A stretch of 64,000 bases of DNA from JAWLDA01 sp041686855 (lineage in GTDB: Bacteria > Bacillota > Limnochordia > DTU080 > RSA5), in assembly GCA_041686855.1 (NCBI GenBank), contig JAWLDA010000006.1, positions 219,429-283,428 on the forward strand. The letters are read 5' to 3'. A model generated the notes under the pieces. It was not told where the DNA came from and searched no databases. It saw only the letters and a program-made list of their open reading frames with translations. Positions 41,268 through 50,442 of this stretch are shown here, in pieces (position 1 is the first letter of the stretch; each line of letters starts with the position of its first letter). Position numbers and translations under genes: made by a program.

Positions 41268-42005
41268 CTAGGAGCGAGTGAAGGTGTGCAGGCCACACTC
41301 GGTCTTTGCTGATCCCTTCCAGCGGCCCGCACGCTCGTCGGTCCCGGTCGCCCGGGCAGTGCAGTGGGTGCAGCCGAGGCTGGTGAAGCCCTCATCCAGA
41401 AGGCGATTGTAAGGAACATGGTGCTCGTGGATGTACGCCCACACATCCTTCCGGGTCCAGGCAACGAGGGGGTTCACCTTGAGTATTTCCCGTCCGTCCT
41501 CGAGGGTGTGCGCTTCGAGCAATTGGGTGTTGGCTCGAGTCGCCGATTGGTCCCGGCGTAGCCCGGTCACCCAGCAATCGACACCCTGCAACAACGCCTT
41601 CATCGGTTCAACTTTGCGTAAATGACAACATAGGTCGGGCTGCCGTTCCCAGAGTCGTGGTCCATGACGTTCGGACTGCTCCTGAGGTGACAGAGCTGCA
41701 CGACGGGTGCGAACGACAAGACCCCAGTCTCGCTTTACCTCCTTCATGAGTGTATATGTCTCAGGGAAGAGGAAGTCCGTGTCGATGAATAGGACTGGAA
41801 TCTTTGGCTCACACAGAGAGGCCATGTGTGCGAGGATCATTCCGCCAGGTCCGCCGAAGCTGCATGAAAGACCGGCCCGATTGCCGAAACGCTCCGCGAC
41901 CCACTGCATGACCTCTTGAGTATGCATGTTCTCCAGGAGGGGAGCGTATGCTGTGGCGACGGCACGAGGCTGCATGTCGTTAGAGAGCTCCGGATTACTG
42001 GGCAT
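41268..42005 (-). CDS. cysH: Adenylylsulfate/PAPS reductase CysH
   Basis: The 245-residue protein has the PP-loop SCSFGGPGGMILAHM and TDFLFPETY. The four iron-sulfur cysteines are a CC pair in QPDLCCHLRKVEPM and CxxC in SLGCTHCTARA. GLRRDQS also matches. The CC...CxxC set binds [4Fe-4S] and marks reductases that can use APS. The catalytic C-terminal ECG is present (KTECGLHTF). ATG 42005 overlaps the end of sat, so sat-cysH are co-translated. The pathway is assimilatory sulfate reduction. Confidence 0.92.
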   Translation of the reverse strand: MPSNPELSNDMQPRAVATAYAPLLENMHTQEVMQWVAERFGNRAGLSCSFGGPGGMILAHMASLCEPKIPVLFIDTDFLFPETYTLMKEVKRDWGLVVRTRRAALSPQEQSERHGPRLWERQPDLCCHLRKVEPMKALLQGVDCWVTGLRRDQSATRANTQLLEAHTLEDGREILKVNPLVAWTRKDVWAYIHEHHVPYNRLLDEGFTSLGCTHCTARATGTDERAGRWKGSAKTECGLHTFTRS

Positions 42006-43209
42006 CTGCGCCACCACCGGATTGCGCCGCTGCGACCTCAGTGTTGGCGTGGGCTCGAATGAGTATATCGGCCACTTCAGGTCGAGTGAATTCGGGGGGA
42101 GGAGCGAATCCACTGCGTACCATTTGGCGGACCTTGGTTCCACTCAAGAAGACGTGGTGAGAAGATTCATGCGGGCAAGTCTTGGAGCTTGCCATCCCCG
42201 CACAGACTGTGCAGTAAAAGGCGTGTTCGAACTTTAAGGGGAGAATGCCTATCTCGTTGGGCTCGAAAGCGTCGAAGATTGCTTGGGCGTCGTAGGTACC
42301 GTAATAGTCGCCTACCCCGGCGTGGTCGCGCCCGACGATGAAATGGGTGCAGCCGTAGTTTTTCCGGCACAGGGCATGGAAGACGGCTTCCCGTGGGCCG
42401 GCGTATCGCATACTCGCAGGAAACGCCGCGAGGAGGATTCGATTGCTTGGATAGTAATCCGAAAGAATCCGCTCGTAACATGCGAACCGGGTGGCAGCGT
42501 CAAGATCGTCGGACTTGGTCTCACCGGCGAGCGGATGAACGATGAGGCCGTCAACCATTTCAAGCGCACACTTTTGCAAGTACTCGTGCGCCCTGTGGAT
42601 GGGATTGCGGGTTTGGAAGGCGACGACACTCTTCCAACCACGCTCGTGAAACGCTTGACGAGTCTGCCTTGGGCTCAACTGATACTCGCTGAGTTCTAGG
42701 TGATCGTAAGCCGTCTTAAAGACCGTTATCGGACCGCCGAGGTAATACTCGCCCGCTTGGAACAGTACATTGACGCCCGGATGTGCGGGGTCATCGGTGC
42801 GGTACACGTGAACTGCCTCATGTGCTTTGTTGGGTTGGTAAATGTCGTGAACGTCTAACGTTGCGACGATTTCGTCCTGATAAACCAGCGCTACCTGTCG
42901 AGCGTGGCGCAAGGAACGGTAGGCGATGGGATCCACTGATAAGGTGATCGGTATCGTCCAAGGTAGGCCGTCCTCGAGGCGCATCTCGTTGACGACGTGG
43001 TGGTAACGCTCTTCTGTCATGAAGCCGTCCAACGGACTGAGTGCGCCCGTGCCCAATAAGCGAATGTCAGAGAGCTCACGCGCCCCGATCTGAATTTGAG
43101 CGAGGCTGCGCGCAGCCTCGAGTTGAGCGTCGTGAGTCGAAGGCTCCGCTAATCGCTCCACGAGCGATCCACCGTGAGGAGCGATCAGTGAAGCCGGTGA
43201 AGTGGTCAT
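41995..43209 (-). CDS. sat: Sulfate adenylyltransferase (ATP sulfurylase)
   Basis: The 404-residue enzyme has the nucleotide-binding motif FQTRNPIHRAHEYLQK, the family loops FVVGRDHAGVGDYYG-like (here FIVGRDHAGVG) and YDAQAIFDAF, and a zinc-like cysteine set near FYCTVCAGMASSKTCPHE. It makes APS from ATP and sulfate, feeding the overlapping CysH. ATG 43209 follows AGGAGGTCGCGGCAAG. No APS kinase gene is nearby, which agrees with a direct APS-reductase route. Confidence 0.95.
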   Translation of the reverse strand: MTTSPASLIAPHGGSLVERLAEPSTHDAQLEAARSLAQIQIGARELSDIRLLGTGALSPLDGFMTEERYHHVVNEMRLEDGLPWTIPITLSVDPIAYRSLRHARQVALVYQDEIVATLDVHDIYQPNKAHEAVHVYRTDDPAHPGVNVLFQAGEYYLGGPITVFKTAYDHLELSEYQLSPRQTRQAFHERGWKSVVAFQTRNPIHRAHEYLQKCALEMVDGLIVHPLAGETKSDDLDAATRFACYERILSDYYPSNRILLAAFPASMRYAGPREAVFHALCRKNYGCTHFIVGRDHAGVGDYYGTYDAQAIFDAFEPNEIGILPLKFEHAFYCTVCAGMASSKTCPHESSHHVFLSGTKVRQMVRSGFAPPPEFTRPEVADILIRAHANTEVAAAQSGGGADAQ

Positions 43210-43230
43210 CTTGCCGCGACCTCCTATGAG

Positions 43231-43246
43231 GGAATTGGGGAATTCC
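43231..43246. promoter_or_regulatory. Small inverted repeat ahead of sat, candidate operator
   Basis: GGAATT and AATTCC flank GGGG about 20 bases upstream of the sat ATG. On the minus strand it sits between ATAATATGGAGG-like upstream sequence and the ribosome site. It could bind a sulfur regulator such as CymR, but the repeat is short and unproven. Confidence 0.3.
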
Positions 43247-43286
43247 TCTCATAATATGGAGGCCGCGGCATTTCGGTGAGATGAAA

Positions 43287-45221
43287 TTAGGAGTGATGGC
43301 GACCGACCAAGAGGCGCAGGCTGTTGGCGATGACGAGTAATGTGCTACCTTCGTGTCCGACAACGCCCAAGGCCAACACGACATCGGTAGTCAGCACGGC
43401 GATACTCAGTGCACCGATGACCGCCAATGCGAAGATGAGATTTTGCCAGATAATGCCTCGGGTGCGGCGAGAGAGCGTGAGCGCGTAAGCCATCTTGTCG
43501 AGGTCGTTGCTCATCAACACGACGTCGGCCGTTTCGAGAGCGACGTCGGTTCCGGCAGCGCCCATCGCCACGCCAAGCGAGGCCCGTGCTAATGCTGGTG
43601 CATCGTTCACCCCATCGCCGACCATGGCGATGCGACCGTACTTTTCACGCAAGCCGGCGATCTTCTCGGCCTTTTCGTGGGGGAGAAGCGCGGCGTGAAA
43701 CTCGTCGACGCCAACCTGGCCGGCAACCGCGGCGGCGACACGCTCGTTGTCTCCCGTAAGCATCACAATATGTTTCACACCGGCTTGCTTAAGTCGGCGT
43801 ATCGCTTCCGCAGCGCCAGGGCGGAGTTGATCCACCACGGCAATGAGCCCTCGCAGTGTGTCAGTTCCCACGTACATAACTGTTTTGCCCTCACGTTCAA
43901 GGGCCTCCACTCGATCGGTTACTTCTTGCGGAATATCGGAGAGCTTGGAGGCGGCCAGGCGATAGTTGCCGATCCACACATGCTCCTCGTTGACTGTGGA
44001 GACGATCCCTTGTCCGGGAACGGCATCGGCGTCTTGAGCCTCGATAGGTTCAGTTTGTGCGTCGACCGCTGCCTGCACGATGGCCGCGGCAAGAGGGTGC
44101 TCCGAACGTTTCTCGATCCCGGCGCTTATTCCAAGGAGGTACGATTCGTTCCATTCACCCAGGGGAATGACGTCGGTGACCTTTGGCGCCCCTTCCGTTA
44201 AGGTACCGGTCTTGTCAAAGGCGATGGCGTTTATTTCAGCCATGTTCTCGATGTGAATTCCACCCTTGAAGAGAATTCCGGAGCGTGCGCCGTTGGCGAT
44301 AGCTGCCACGATGGGTGCAGGGGCCGCCATGGCCACAGCGCACGGCGAGGCGACGACCATGAGGGTGATGGCCCGGTAGATTGTCTCCGGCCATGGGTGT
44401 CCGAGAAGCACCGGTATGCCAGCAGCTGCAATCGTGAGTAAGATCACTCCTGCGGCATACCGTTGCTCAATGGTATCGATGACGCGCTGGGTGGGTGCCT
44501 CCTCGCTCTGCGCCTCTTCGACCATGCGTATGATACGGGCTAGGACGGTATCGTCCACGTGCTTGGTGACACGGACTTCGATCGAGCCGTTGTGGTTGAT
44601 GGTTCCGCCAAACACCTCGTCGCCGGGCTCCTTTTCCACGGGGATGGATTCACCGGTAATTGAAGATTCGTCGAGAGATGTATTCCCCGTTCGAATGACG
44701 CCGTCGATCGGGATTAATTCACCTGGTCGCACGAGGATGATCGATCCAACCTCCAACGCGTCGAGCGGCACCATACGCGTCTCACCATCTGGCTCCAACA
44801 AGAGTGCTTCGCGTGGACGCAGCGACATCAACGACTTAATGGCTCGGCGAGTCCGATCCATGGCGTACGCCTGTAAGGCGTTGCTCAAGGAGAAGAGAAA
44901 GAGGAGAATGCCACCCTCTAGCCACTCGCCGATCGAGGCAGCCGCAACGGCGGCGAGGACCATCAGGAGGTCGACGTCGATGCGGCGCTCTTTGATGAGT
45001 GCTTCGAGGCCATCTCGTGTGCTGTACGTGCCGCCGGAGAGGTATGCCAAGACGTAGAGGAATGTGACAGTGAAGCCGCTCGCTCCGACCGCTGATGCTA
45101 CCCCGCCAAAGATGAGAAAGAGTGCGCAACCTAGTGTGGCCGCGGCCAGCTTGTGTTGTTCCCACAATGCCGCGATGTTTAATCGAGTGGGGGTAGAAAC
45201 GTGAGTGTCCGTAAATGACAT
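43287..45221 (-). CDS. P1B-4-type heavy-metal ATPase
   Basis: The 644-residue transporter has six to eight helices, the actuator TGES (SSITGESIPV), phosphorylation site DKTGTLTEG (~residue 331), and MVGDGVNDAPALA. The membrane motif is SPCAVAMAAPAP rather than CPC, and the last helix has HEGSTLLVIANSLRLL. SPC plus HEG..T defines the P1B-4 group (CoaT, CtpD, PfeT), which exports cobalt, ferrous iron or related metals. There is no N-terminal metal-binding domain, also usual for the group. It is 77 bases downstream of the sat start on the same strand, but probably a separate unit. Confidence 0.92.
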   Translation of the reverse strand: MSFTDTHVSTPTRLNIAALWEQHKLAAATLGCALFLIFGGVASAVGASGFTVTFLYVLAYLSGGTYSTRDGLEALIKERRIDVDLLMVLAAVAAASIGEWLEGGILLFLFSLSNALQAYAMDRTRRAIKSLMSLRPREALLLEPDGETRMVPLDALEVGSIILVRPGELIPIDGVIRTGNTSLDESSITGESIPVEKEPGDEVFGGTINHNGSIEVRVTKHVDDTVLARIIRMVEEAQSEEAPTQRVIDTIEQRYAAGVILLTIAAAGIPVLLGHPWPETIYRAITLMVVASPCAVAMAAPAPIVAAIANGARSGILFKGGIHIENMAEINAIAFDKTGTLTEGAPKVTDVIPLGEWNESYLLGISAGIEKRSEHPLAAAIVQAAVDAQTEPIEAQDADAVPGQGIVSTVNEEHVWIGNYRLAASKLSDIPQEVTDRVEALEREGKTVMYVGTDTLRGLIAVVDQLRPGAAEAIRRLKQAGVKHIVMLTGDNERVAAAVAGQVGVDEFHAALLPHEKAEKIAGLREKYGRIAMVGDGVNDAPALARASLGVAMGAAGTDVALETADVVLMSNDLDKMAYALTLSRRTRGIIWQNLIFALAVIGALSIAVLTTDVVLALGVVGHEGSTLLVIANSLRLLVGRHHS

Positions 45222-45375
45222 CGCGGTTGCCTCCTCGCATCCTGATTCCCTGTTGTCAGGCCCAGTCTAACATTAGCGTAGGAGGCGGACCAGATGAAAA
45301 GGGGTTCAAGGCCGCCCTGATCCTGTCGACAAGGGGGCGTGCCGAGATCCCACAAGGAAGAGCGATGTACTGGAA

Positions 45376-46665
45376 TTAAGGATTGCGCAACGAACGATAA
45401 AGTGAGACCGATTGGCTGAAGTGATGGTTGGCACGATTGGGATCGTTTAGCTTTGTATACAGATCCCCTAGGTGCGAGTGGAGCTCTGCCAGCCCCTTTG
45501 TGTTGTGGTTCCACTCTTGAGCCGCCTGCTCAAATTGGGCTATGATCTCTGGGTCGATGTCTGCTTGGCCGGCACATCGGACGACGGTCTCCGCCCATTG
45601 TGGAAGGTTCTCGTGGGACGGTGATATGCGTAGCGCCGTCGCTACCTCGCCGAGGGCGCCTGTTGCGTTGCCGTCATCGAGAAGAAGGAGGGCCAGTTCG
45701 GCGTGGGCGTGGGCTCGTTCAAATCTCAATTCGCTAATTTCAGAGGTTCCTAATACCTCGTTAATCAGGCCTTTGGCTTGGGAAATCTCACCTAACTTTC
45801 TTAAGTGTGATGCGAGATTCAATTGGGAATGGATCTGTAGCTGTTTGTTTTCAACCAACTTATAGAAACTCATGGCTCGAGTCGTGGTTTGGACGGCCTC
45901 TGAAAGCATTCCCATCTCGTCGTAGCAGTAACCGAGGATCTGATTGAGTTTCCCGAACAGGTAATACTCCCCGCTGGATTTCGATGTTGTTAAAGCACTC
46001 TCGAGGACCTTAACAGCTTTAGGATAGTCGCCCAGCCTAGAGAGCGTGTTTCCAAAATTGCATTCGATCATTAAACGTAGTTGAGGGTTTTCGACCCCGA
46101 AGCGGTCGCAAGACTCAGAGGCATCTTGCAGCGTTTGACAGGCACGTTTGTAATCTTTCATTTGGTAGTAGGTTGACGCAAGATCGTTTAAACATTTTAT
46201 ATAAGCCTCTGGTAAGTGACTATTTTCGAGTGCGTTCACCGCAGCCTCGAATTCCTCTGACGCACTTGGGTAGTTCCCGTGCTTGAACTCGATCCGCCCA
46301 AGTGTTGCGTGAATTTCTCCAATTGTGGCGTAGTCGTTAGGCATACAGTAGGGGAGAGCTTTACGAAATGCGTTAAGTGACTCTTGAGTTCGATTGTTTG
46401 AAAGGTGGTTACGCGCCAGAGAAAGTTGATGATCAAGATTCGGGGGTCTGGTAGAAGTTGCTTCCGCCTCGTCAGAGAGAAAATAGCTCACTGGCCTTCC
46501 TAGACGCTGGGCGATAATTTGAAGGCTACGGAGCGAAGGTCTTGTTTGGCCTTTTTCGATTTGGCTGATAAAACTCTTGGTAAAATCGTTGCCTGCTAGC
46601 TCCGATTGCGTCATTTGGAGGCGTTTGCGAAGGGATCGGATCTTTTCGCCCATTATGCTCGACAT
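45376..46665 (-). CDS. XRE-family regulator with TPR domain (RRNPP-like)
   Basis: The 429-residue protein starts MSSIMGEKIRSLRKRLQMTQSELAGNDFTKSFISQIEKGQTRPSLRSLQIIAQRLGRPVSYFL, a Cro/C1-type HTH. About nine TPR-like helical repeats follow (for example ECNFGNTLSRLGDYPKAVKVLESAL and LNQILGYCYDEMGMLSEAVQTT). This is the architecture of peptide-responsive regulators such as PlcR, PrgX and NprR, and also of many non-peptide TPR regulators. ATG 46665 follows GGAGGGGTGTCA. A small divergent transcription unit encoding a 16-20 residue peptide starts 150 bases away. Confidence 0.82.
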   Translation of the reverse strand: MSSIMGEKIRSLRKRLQMTQSELAGNDFTKSFISQIEKGQTRPSLRSLQIIAQRLGRPVSYFLSDEAEATSTRPPNLDHQLSLARNHLSNNRTQESLNAFRKALPYCMPNDYATIGEIHATLGRIEFKHGNYPSASEEFEAAVNALENSHLPEAYIKCLNDLASTYYQMKDYKRACQTLQDASESCDRFGVENPQLRLMIECNFGNTLSRLGDYPKAVKVLESALTTSKSSGEYYLFGKLNQILGYCYDEMGMLSEAVQTTTRAMSFYKLVENKQLQIHSQLNLASHLRKLGEISQAKGLINEVLGTSEISELRFERAHAHAELALLLLDDGNATGALGEVATALRISPSHENLPQWAETVVRCAGQADIDPEIIAQFEQAAQEWNHNTKGLAELHSHLGDLYTKLNDPNRANHHFSQSVSLYRSLRNP

Positions 46666-46756
46666 TGACACCCCTCCAGCCTGCAATCGAAAATGATTTC
46701 TTGTGCGCCGTGCCTTACTCCTTTTTAGAAATATTGTGCGCAAAAGGTTTCTTTGT

Positions 46757-46786
46757 GTGAACAATCAGGTTAAACCATGGTATACT
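46757..46786 (+). promoter_or_regulatory. Promoter of the micropeptide unit
   Basis: A good -10 TATACT (46781-46786) has an 18-bp spacer to a weaker -35 GTGAAC. Transcription would begin near 46793, ~30 bases before the peptide ATG and divergent from the XRE-TPR gene. Confidence 0.55.
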
Positions 46787-46821
46787 AAAAACAAGCAATT
46801 TCTGGGGGGGTGTTATTTGTT

Positions 46822-46872
46822 ATGGCCAACAGCTTTGGGGGACCCCAAATGCCACCGACCGAACCTGATTGA
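46822..46872 (+). CDS. Micropeptide of 16 residues next to XRE-TPR regulator
   Basis: The short frame ATG 46822 to TGA 46872 gives MANSFGGPQMPPTEPD. An in-frame GTG at 46810 would add VLFV in front. It is preceded by a G-rich ribosome site (GGGGGGTG) and a -10 element, and followed within 15 bases by a strong hairpin terminator. The whole stretch is thus a self-contained transcript. There is no signal sequence. It may be a signalling peptide for the neighbouring TPR regulator, a leader peptide, or a non-coding RNA whose ORF is incidental. Confidence 0.4.
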   Translation: MANSFGGPQMPPTEPD

Positions 46873-46886
46873 CTAAGATGAAGACA

Positions 46887-46913
46887 GGCGGCCAAATGGC
46901 CGCCCTCTTTTAT
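46887..46913 (+). terminator. Terminator of the micropeptide unit
   Basis: GGCGGCCA / TGGCCGCC form a perfect 8-bp GC-rich stem with a very small loop, followed by CTCTTTTAT. Confidence 0.85.
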
Positions 46914-47071
46914 ATTGCACTTTTTCACTCCCTTAGGAGGGATGGAGTCAGGGGTATCGGGAATGATAATCAACAAAGGCTATCTAAGCCCTTTGGTCCG
47001 TGCAGTGTCCGTAACGCACCATTATCTCGTTGCGGCATAAACTGTACTCACTGCGCGGGAAGGTGGTTGTG

Positions 47072-47278
47072 ATGAGGCCCAACGAAACCAAACACCGATG
47101 TATGGTTTGCGAGCGTACTGTTGCCAATGTGATTACTTTCGCCGGGCACCATTTGTGCTCCGATTGCGAGGAAATGATCGTCGGCGTTAAACCCGTTGAC
47201 CCTGAATACGCGCTGGTCGTCGAGCGCATGCGGTCGTTTTGGGGCGGGATCGCTGAGGCGGCAGCCTCGCGCGAGTAG
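47072..47278 (+). CDS. csfB: Anti-sigma-G factor Gin (CsfB)
   Basis: The 68-residue protein has the Gin zinc pattern: CMVCERTV then HHLCSDCEEMIVGVKPVDPEYALVVERMRSFW. Gin/CsfB in Bacillus binds sigma-G to prevent its early activity in the forespore and later acts on sigma-E. ATG 47072 follows GGAAGGTGG. It precedes the yaaO-like decarboxylase gene and the tmk region, as in Bacillus. Confidence 0.85.
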   Translation: MRPNETKHRCMVCERTVANVITFAGHHLCSDCEEMIVGVKPVDPEYALVVERMRSFWGGIAEAAASRE

Positions 47279-47351
47279 GATTGCGTTTACCGCTCGACGA
47301 AATACATGTGCTCGCATTCCGTGCTAGGCGGAGCAGGGAGGAATCCCCCTC

Positions 47352-48830
47352 TTGGCGTCGGCGAACTCATGCAGTCCCCCCAATCCCCGGGACGAAACAA
47401 GCTGCACGGTCTTTCTGGACGGGTTGTGTCGTTATGCCGCGAAAGAAATTGTGCGCTTCCACACCCCCGGTCACAGAGGGGGGCGCTGGTTGCCTAAATC
47501 GATGTCGGCCGCCATTGGGAGCTTGGTGGGTCCGCTTGACGTCTCCGATGTCTTAGAGGGCGCCGGTTCCGTCACATCGTGGGTAGAAGCGATCGAAGTA
47601 GCTCAGCAAAAGACTGCTGAGCTATTTGGCGCGTCCGCGAGCCGGTTTTTGGTGAATGGCACCTCCGGTGGCATCCATGCGGCGGTGATGTCTCTCGCCC
47701 CAGGTGGCACGGCGCTGTGTAATCGGGCTGCGCACCTCTCCGTCTACGCCGCCGGCATACTCGGCCGATGCACGATTCACAACGTCCTTCCCGATTATGA
47801 TCCGGAATGGGATATACCGGGCCCACCTTCCCCATTGGCAATCCTCAACGCACTTGGTGAGGTCCGACCTGATCTCTTCATTGAGACCTACCCAAACTAC
47901 TACGGGATCGCCCCGCGACTCGACCTCGTCGTGGAGGGCGTTCCGGGCACAGCTGTTTTGGCGGACGAGGCTCACGGGAGCCACTTTCTTTATTGTGAGG
48001 GGGCGCCAGAGACCGCTCTAGAATGTGGCGCACATGTAAGCATTCAAAGTTTCCACAAGACGTTGGGTGCGTTAACCCAGGCTTCCGTTCTCCACGTGGC
48101 TAGAGGTCATGAGGACTTGCTCCCTCGGATAGATAGGAGCCTCTTCCTTCTACAGACCACGAGCGCCTCCCCAATTTTGTTGGGATCACTGGAGGCCGCC
48201 ACACAACAAGCGGGGCACTCGGCCAAGGAAGATTGGCGACGAGCCGAGGAGTTGACAACATATTTACGTCAACGAGTGAACCGGAACGTCGGGTGTCGGG
48301 TGCTGCACGTCGACGACGTTGTGACCCGCTGGGGAGCGACAATGGACCCGACTCGGGCCGTGATTCGAGTCGCCGATATTGGCTGGAGTGGATTGGACGC
48401 GGCCGAGAGTCTGCGGGTGGATTACGACATTCAAGTAGAGATGGCTAATCAACACTGCATCATTCTCCTGATAAGCCCAGGAAATGAGGAGTGGGAGATC
48501 GACCAAGTTGTCGCCGCACTCCAGGGATTAAAGGAGCGTGGCTCGGGCGGTGAACCCGCAGTCGTGCTCGACGCTCCACCGCTCCCGCGTCGGGCGATGC
48601 CCCCTTGGGATGCGGTGGACGCAGGAATCGCGTCTGTTCCTCTTGGCAAAAGTAAGGGGCGGATCAGTGCGGAGATGGTGTGTCCATATCCTCCCGGCAT
48701 TCCGGTGATTCTTCCGGGCGAGGAGATCACCCCCGACGTCGTCGATTACCTAGCGAGAGTGCGTGACCTAGGCGTCGAGGTCCGAGGCGCCGCCCGTGCT
48801 GATTTAAGTGAGATCAGTGTAGTCCGATAA
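47352..48830 (+). CDS. yaaO: Orn/Lys/Arg decarboxylase family protein (YaaO-like)
   Basis: The 492-residue PLP enzyme of the fold-I decarboxylase family has HTPGHRGG, DVSDVLEGAGSV, FLVNGTSGGIHAAVMSL, DEAHGSHF and the Schiff-base lysine in SFHKTLGALTQASVLHV. The C-terminal part has VCPYPPGIPVILPGEEI. The substrate could be arginine, lysine or ornithine; YaaO homologues are not firmly assigned. TTG 47352 is taken because GGGAGGAAT precedes it at the long end of normal spacing. Its position between gin and tmk is the conserved Bacillus order. Confidence 0.88.
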   Translation: MASANSCSPPNPRDETSCTVFLDGLCRYAAKEIVRFHTPGHRGGRWLPKSMSAAIGSLVGPLDVSDVLEGAGSVTSWVEAIEVAQQKTAELFGASASRFLVNGTSGGIHAAVMSLAPGGTALCNRAAHLSVYAAGILGRCTIHNVLPDYDPEWDIPGPPSPLAILNALGEVRPDLFIETYPNYYGIAPRLDLVVEGVPGTAVLADEAHGSHFLYCEGAPETALECGAHVSIQSFHKTLGALTQASVLHVARGHEDLLPRIDRSLFLLQTTSASPILLGSLEAATQQAGHSAKEDWRRAEELTTYLRQRVNRNVGCRVLHVDDVVTRWGATMDPTRAVIRVADIGWSGLDAAESLRVDYDIQVEMANQHCIILLISPGNEEWEIDQVVAALQGLKERGSGGEPAVVLDAPPLPRRAMPPWDAVDAGIASVPLGKSKGRISAEMVCPYPPGIPVILPGEEITPDVVDYLARVRDLGVEVRGAARADLSEISVVR

Positions 48831-48859
48831 ATATCTGCCATTCCCTGGGGGCATGAGAC

Positions 48860-50431
48860 TTGACGCAGCGTGAAATCGTGGACGACATTCCGCAGCTCCT
48901 CGAGATCTTGCCGCCTTACCTCAAGGATCGGTTACTCTCCCACCCTGAGCTTAACGCCCTCATCGAAGTGGTGATGGACTTGGGGCGCCGTCCCGAGGCC
49001 CGTTTTGTTGCATCGATTACGGACCTGTCAGACGACGCAATCTCCATCGCCGATATTGAGCACGTGCTGGAGCGAGTGGGAGAGTTTGGACCTGACAATC
49101 GCGCCGGAGTAGAGCGCACGCTTCATCGGATCTCAGGCATACGCAATCGCAACGGAGAGATTATCGGTATCACATGTCGCGTCGGTCGAGCCGTCTTTGG
49201 TACCCTTGAGATCATTCAGGATGTGGTCGAGGGGGAGAAGAGTGTCCTCTTTCTCGGGCGGCCGGGTGTGGGCAAGACGACAATGCTTCGAGAGTTCGCC
49301 CGTGTCCTTGCAGACGACCTAAGGAAGCGGGTCGTGATTGTCGATACGTCGAACGAGATTGCTGGGGACGGCAACATTCCTCATCCGGCAATTGGAAGGG
49401 CCCGCAGAATGCAAGTTCCCTTTGGAGTACGGCAGGCGGATGTGATGATCGAGGCGGTGGAGAATCACATGCCTGAGGTGATCGTGATCGACGAGATCGG
49501 CACCGAAGCCGAGGCGGAAGCGGCCCGAACCATTGCAGAGCGCGGTGTCCGTCTCATCGGCACAGCCCACGGAAACACACTCGAGAACCTTAGCTTAAAT
49601 CCGACTTTGTCGGATCTCATTGGCGGCATCCAGGCCGTAACATTAGGTGACGAAGAGGCGCGCAAGCGAGGTACGCAAAAGACGGTGCTGGAGCGTAAGG
49701 CTCCGCCCACCTTTGACGTTCTCATACAAATTGAGGAGAAGGACCGCCTTGTGATTTGTCAGGACGTTGCCAAGGCTGTAGACCTCATGTTGCGTGGAGG
49801 GAGCTCGCGCTCGGAGGTGCGTCGACGGGACGGGAAAGGGCAAATCCACGTCGAACAAGTACCAGAGCCGGAGAGAGGAAACGGTGCCGCCGCGTCTATC
49901 GAGACGGGCACCTGGGATTCAGGTGACACACGTTTGTTGACCAACGGCGCGAAAAGCTCGCGTTCGGTACGCATCTTTCCGTACGCCGTGAGTCGCAATC
50001 GTCTAGAACGAGCGATCCGTGAGAATCGGTCACCGGCTCAAATCGTTAAGAACTTGCACGAGGCAGACGTAGTCGTTACCCTTAAAGGACAGTACCGTAA
50101 GATGCCTAAGCGGTTGCGCGAAGCTGAGGAGCGGGGATTGCCCATCCGAGTGGTGCGTTCGAACACGCTTCACCAGATTCAGGGGTTTCTTGACGATTTT
50201 GTCGGCGGGGACTCCGCGCTCGATGCCATGTTGGAGGCGGAGCGAGCGGTGTATCAGGCAAGGACGGAGCTCCGCCCGGTGCACCTTTCACCCCAGTCGA
50301 GTCCGATTCGCAAGTCACAACACGAGCTCGTCGAGCGGCACCAGCTGCGTTCCAAGAGCGTCGGGTCAGGCGACGAGCGGCGCGTCGTGGTATTGCCCCG
50401 AGCAACACAGGACGTGTCGAGTGAGATGTAG
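48860..50431 (+). CDS. AAA ATPase with R3H-like domain (SpoIIIAA/Ycf45-related)
   Basis: The 523-residue protein has a secretion-ATPase-like core: Walker A FLGRPGVGKTTMLREFAR near residue 135, Walker B EVIVIDEIGTEAEAEAARTIAERGVRLIGTAHGNTLENL, and RTFDVLI-type C-terminal strands. It resembles SpoIIIAA and cyanobacterial Ycf45/R3H ATPases. The tail (~residue 370-440) has RIFPYAVSRNRLERAIRENRSPAQIVKNLHEADVVVTLKGQYRK, suggestive of nucleic-acid binding. It is not at the usual Bacillus spoIIIA locus but between yaaO and tmk. TTG 48860 is the likely start. RNA or DNA remodelling is an inference. Confidence 0.8.
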   Translation: MTQREIVDDIPQLLEILPPYLKDRLLSHPELNALIEVVMDLGRRPEARFVASITDLSDDAISIADIEHVLERVGEFGPDNRAGVERTLHRISGIRNRNGEIIGITCRVGRAVFGTLEIIQDVVEGEKSVLFLGRPGVGKTTMLREFARVLADDLRKRVVIVDTSNEIAGDGNIPHPAIGRARRMQVPFGVRQADVMIEAVENHMPEVIVIDEIGTEAEAEAARTIAERGVRLIGTAHGNTLENLSLNPTLSDLIGGIQAVTLGDEEARKRGTQKTVLERKAPPTFDVLIQIEEKDRLVICQDVAKAVDLMLRGGSSRSEVRRRDGKGQIHVEQVPEPERGNGAAASIETGTWDSGDTRLLTNGAKSSRSVRIFPYAVSRNRLERAIRENRSPAQIVKNLHEADVVVTLKGQYRKMPKRLREAEERGLPIRVVRSNTLHQIQGFLDDFVGGDSALDAMLEAERAVYQARTELRPVHLSPQSSPIRKSQHELVERHQLRSKSVGSGDERRVVVLPRATQDVSSEM

Positions 50432-50442
50432 GAGGAGAATGT

